Shown here piece after piece: positions 63,874 to 64,000 of a DNA stretch of 64,000 bases (position 1 is its first letter; every line of letters begins with the position of its first letter). This stretch comes from BOG-931 sp963781725 (GTDB taxonomy: Bacteria > Pseudomonadota > Alphaproteobacteria > Rhizobiales > Xanthobacteraceae). The translations under genes were made by a program, and so were the position numbers. Location of the stretch: the NCBI GenBank assembly GCA_963781725.1, contig CAWAGV010000002.1, positions 868,001-932,000 of the forward strand, given 5' to 3'. The notes under the pieces are model-generated. The model ran no database searches. It was not told the origin of the DNA and saw nothing but the letters and a program-made list of their open reading frames with translations.

Positions 63874-64000
63874 ATGAACGTAAGCTCCAACGTCCTGTTG
63901 CTTTATGTCGCGCGCGGCATTCGCGGCTTCGGCGACGGCTTTGCGACCATCATCCTGCCAGCCTATCTGACCGCGATCGGCTTCAATCTTTTCCAGATCG
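63874..64000 (+). CDS. MFS transporter (partial, runs off the window)
   Basis: Only the first 42 codons are present: MNVSSNVLLLYVARGIRGFG, then DGFATIILPAYLTAIGFNLF. The first helix with a RGxRGFGDG loop is typical of MFS permeases. The rest lies beyond the window edge, so the subfamily cannot be given. Confidence 0.7.
   Translation, partial: MNVSSNVLLLYVARGIRGFGDGFATIILPAYLTAIGFNLFQI

Overview
The window is a chromosomal piece of a GC-rich alphaproteobacterium, most likely a Hyphomicrobiales member near Bradyrhizobiaceae/Xanthobacteraceae (Bradyrhizobium, Rhodopseudomonas or Pseudolabrys-like). The support is the split pntAA-pntAB-pntB transhydrogenase, the truA-fmt-def/dapE/dapD/argB/engB neighbourhood, several Bug-type (TTT) and TRAP solute-binding proteins, many Tat-type signal peptides, and small proteins of a kind seen in that group. 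I see no rRNA, tRNA, CRISPR array, insertion sequence or prophage.

Layout. 0-3.6 kb: pntAA/AB/B and a small membrane protein. 3.6-7.3 kb: a TetR gene divergent from an EmrAB-type efflux pair; two identical 19-bp palindromes bracket the pump promoter. 7.4-18.2 kb: an accessory catabolic block (5-oxoprolinase/hydantoinase fusion, isochorismatase-type amidase, bicupin, EutA-like ATPase, 4,5-dihydroxyphthalate decarboxylase-like protein, three-domain RidA-like protein, Bug protein). 18.2-25.2 kb: unknown secreted protein, class A penicillin-binding protein, small Cys-rich protein, AmpG-like transporter, RmuC. 25.3-38.3 kb: def-fmt-truA, dapE, dapD, HAD phosphatase, argB, a citrate synthase-like gene and engB, interrupted at 31.2-35.6 kb by unrelated accessory genes. 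38.4-48.6 kb: SPW membrane protein, L,D-transpeptidase, phosphoesterase, transaminase, Bug protein, extensin-like protein, acyl-CoA ligase, RlpA-like and PilZ proteins, hydrolase. 48.8-54.7 kb: infC (ATT start), GYD protein, rpmI, rplT, DinB, pheS, pheT. 55-58.9 kb: TRAP transporter dctPQM with an enlarged DctM. 59-64 kb: GST, Tat amine oxidase, YiiX-like hydrolase, CysZ/EI24-like protein, a small secreted NDGG-repeat protein and the start of an MFS gene.

The most unusual signal is a frameshift pattern. Four otherwise conserved genes (pntAA, the emrA-like gene, the penicillin-binding protein with three breaks, and rmuC) are each broken by single-base insertions. All six sit in the same context: five are TCGAACTCG where the protein family demands TCGACTCG, and one is TCGAATTCG where TCGAATCG or TCGATTCG is demanded. 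Each repaired site is a GANTC motif, the target of the alphaproteobacterial CcrM adenine methylase. TCGAACTCG occurs only five times in the window by my reading, and all five are these breaks. The simplest reading is a systematic sequencing or consensus error at methylated GANTC sites, so the genes are probably intact in the organism. The apparent 820-residue RmuC-transporter fusion is a product of the same error.

All coordinates come from reading the sequence; family assignments rest on recognised motifs and not on database searches.
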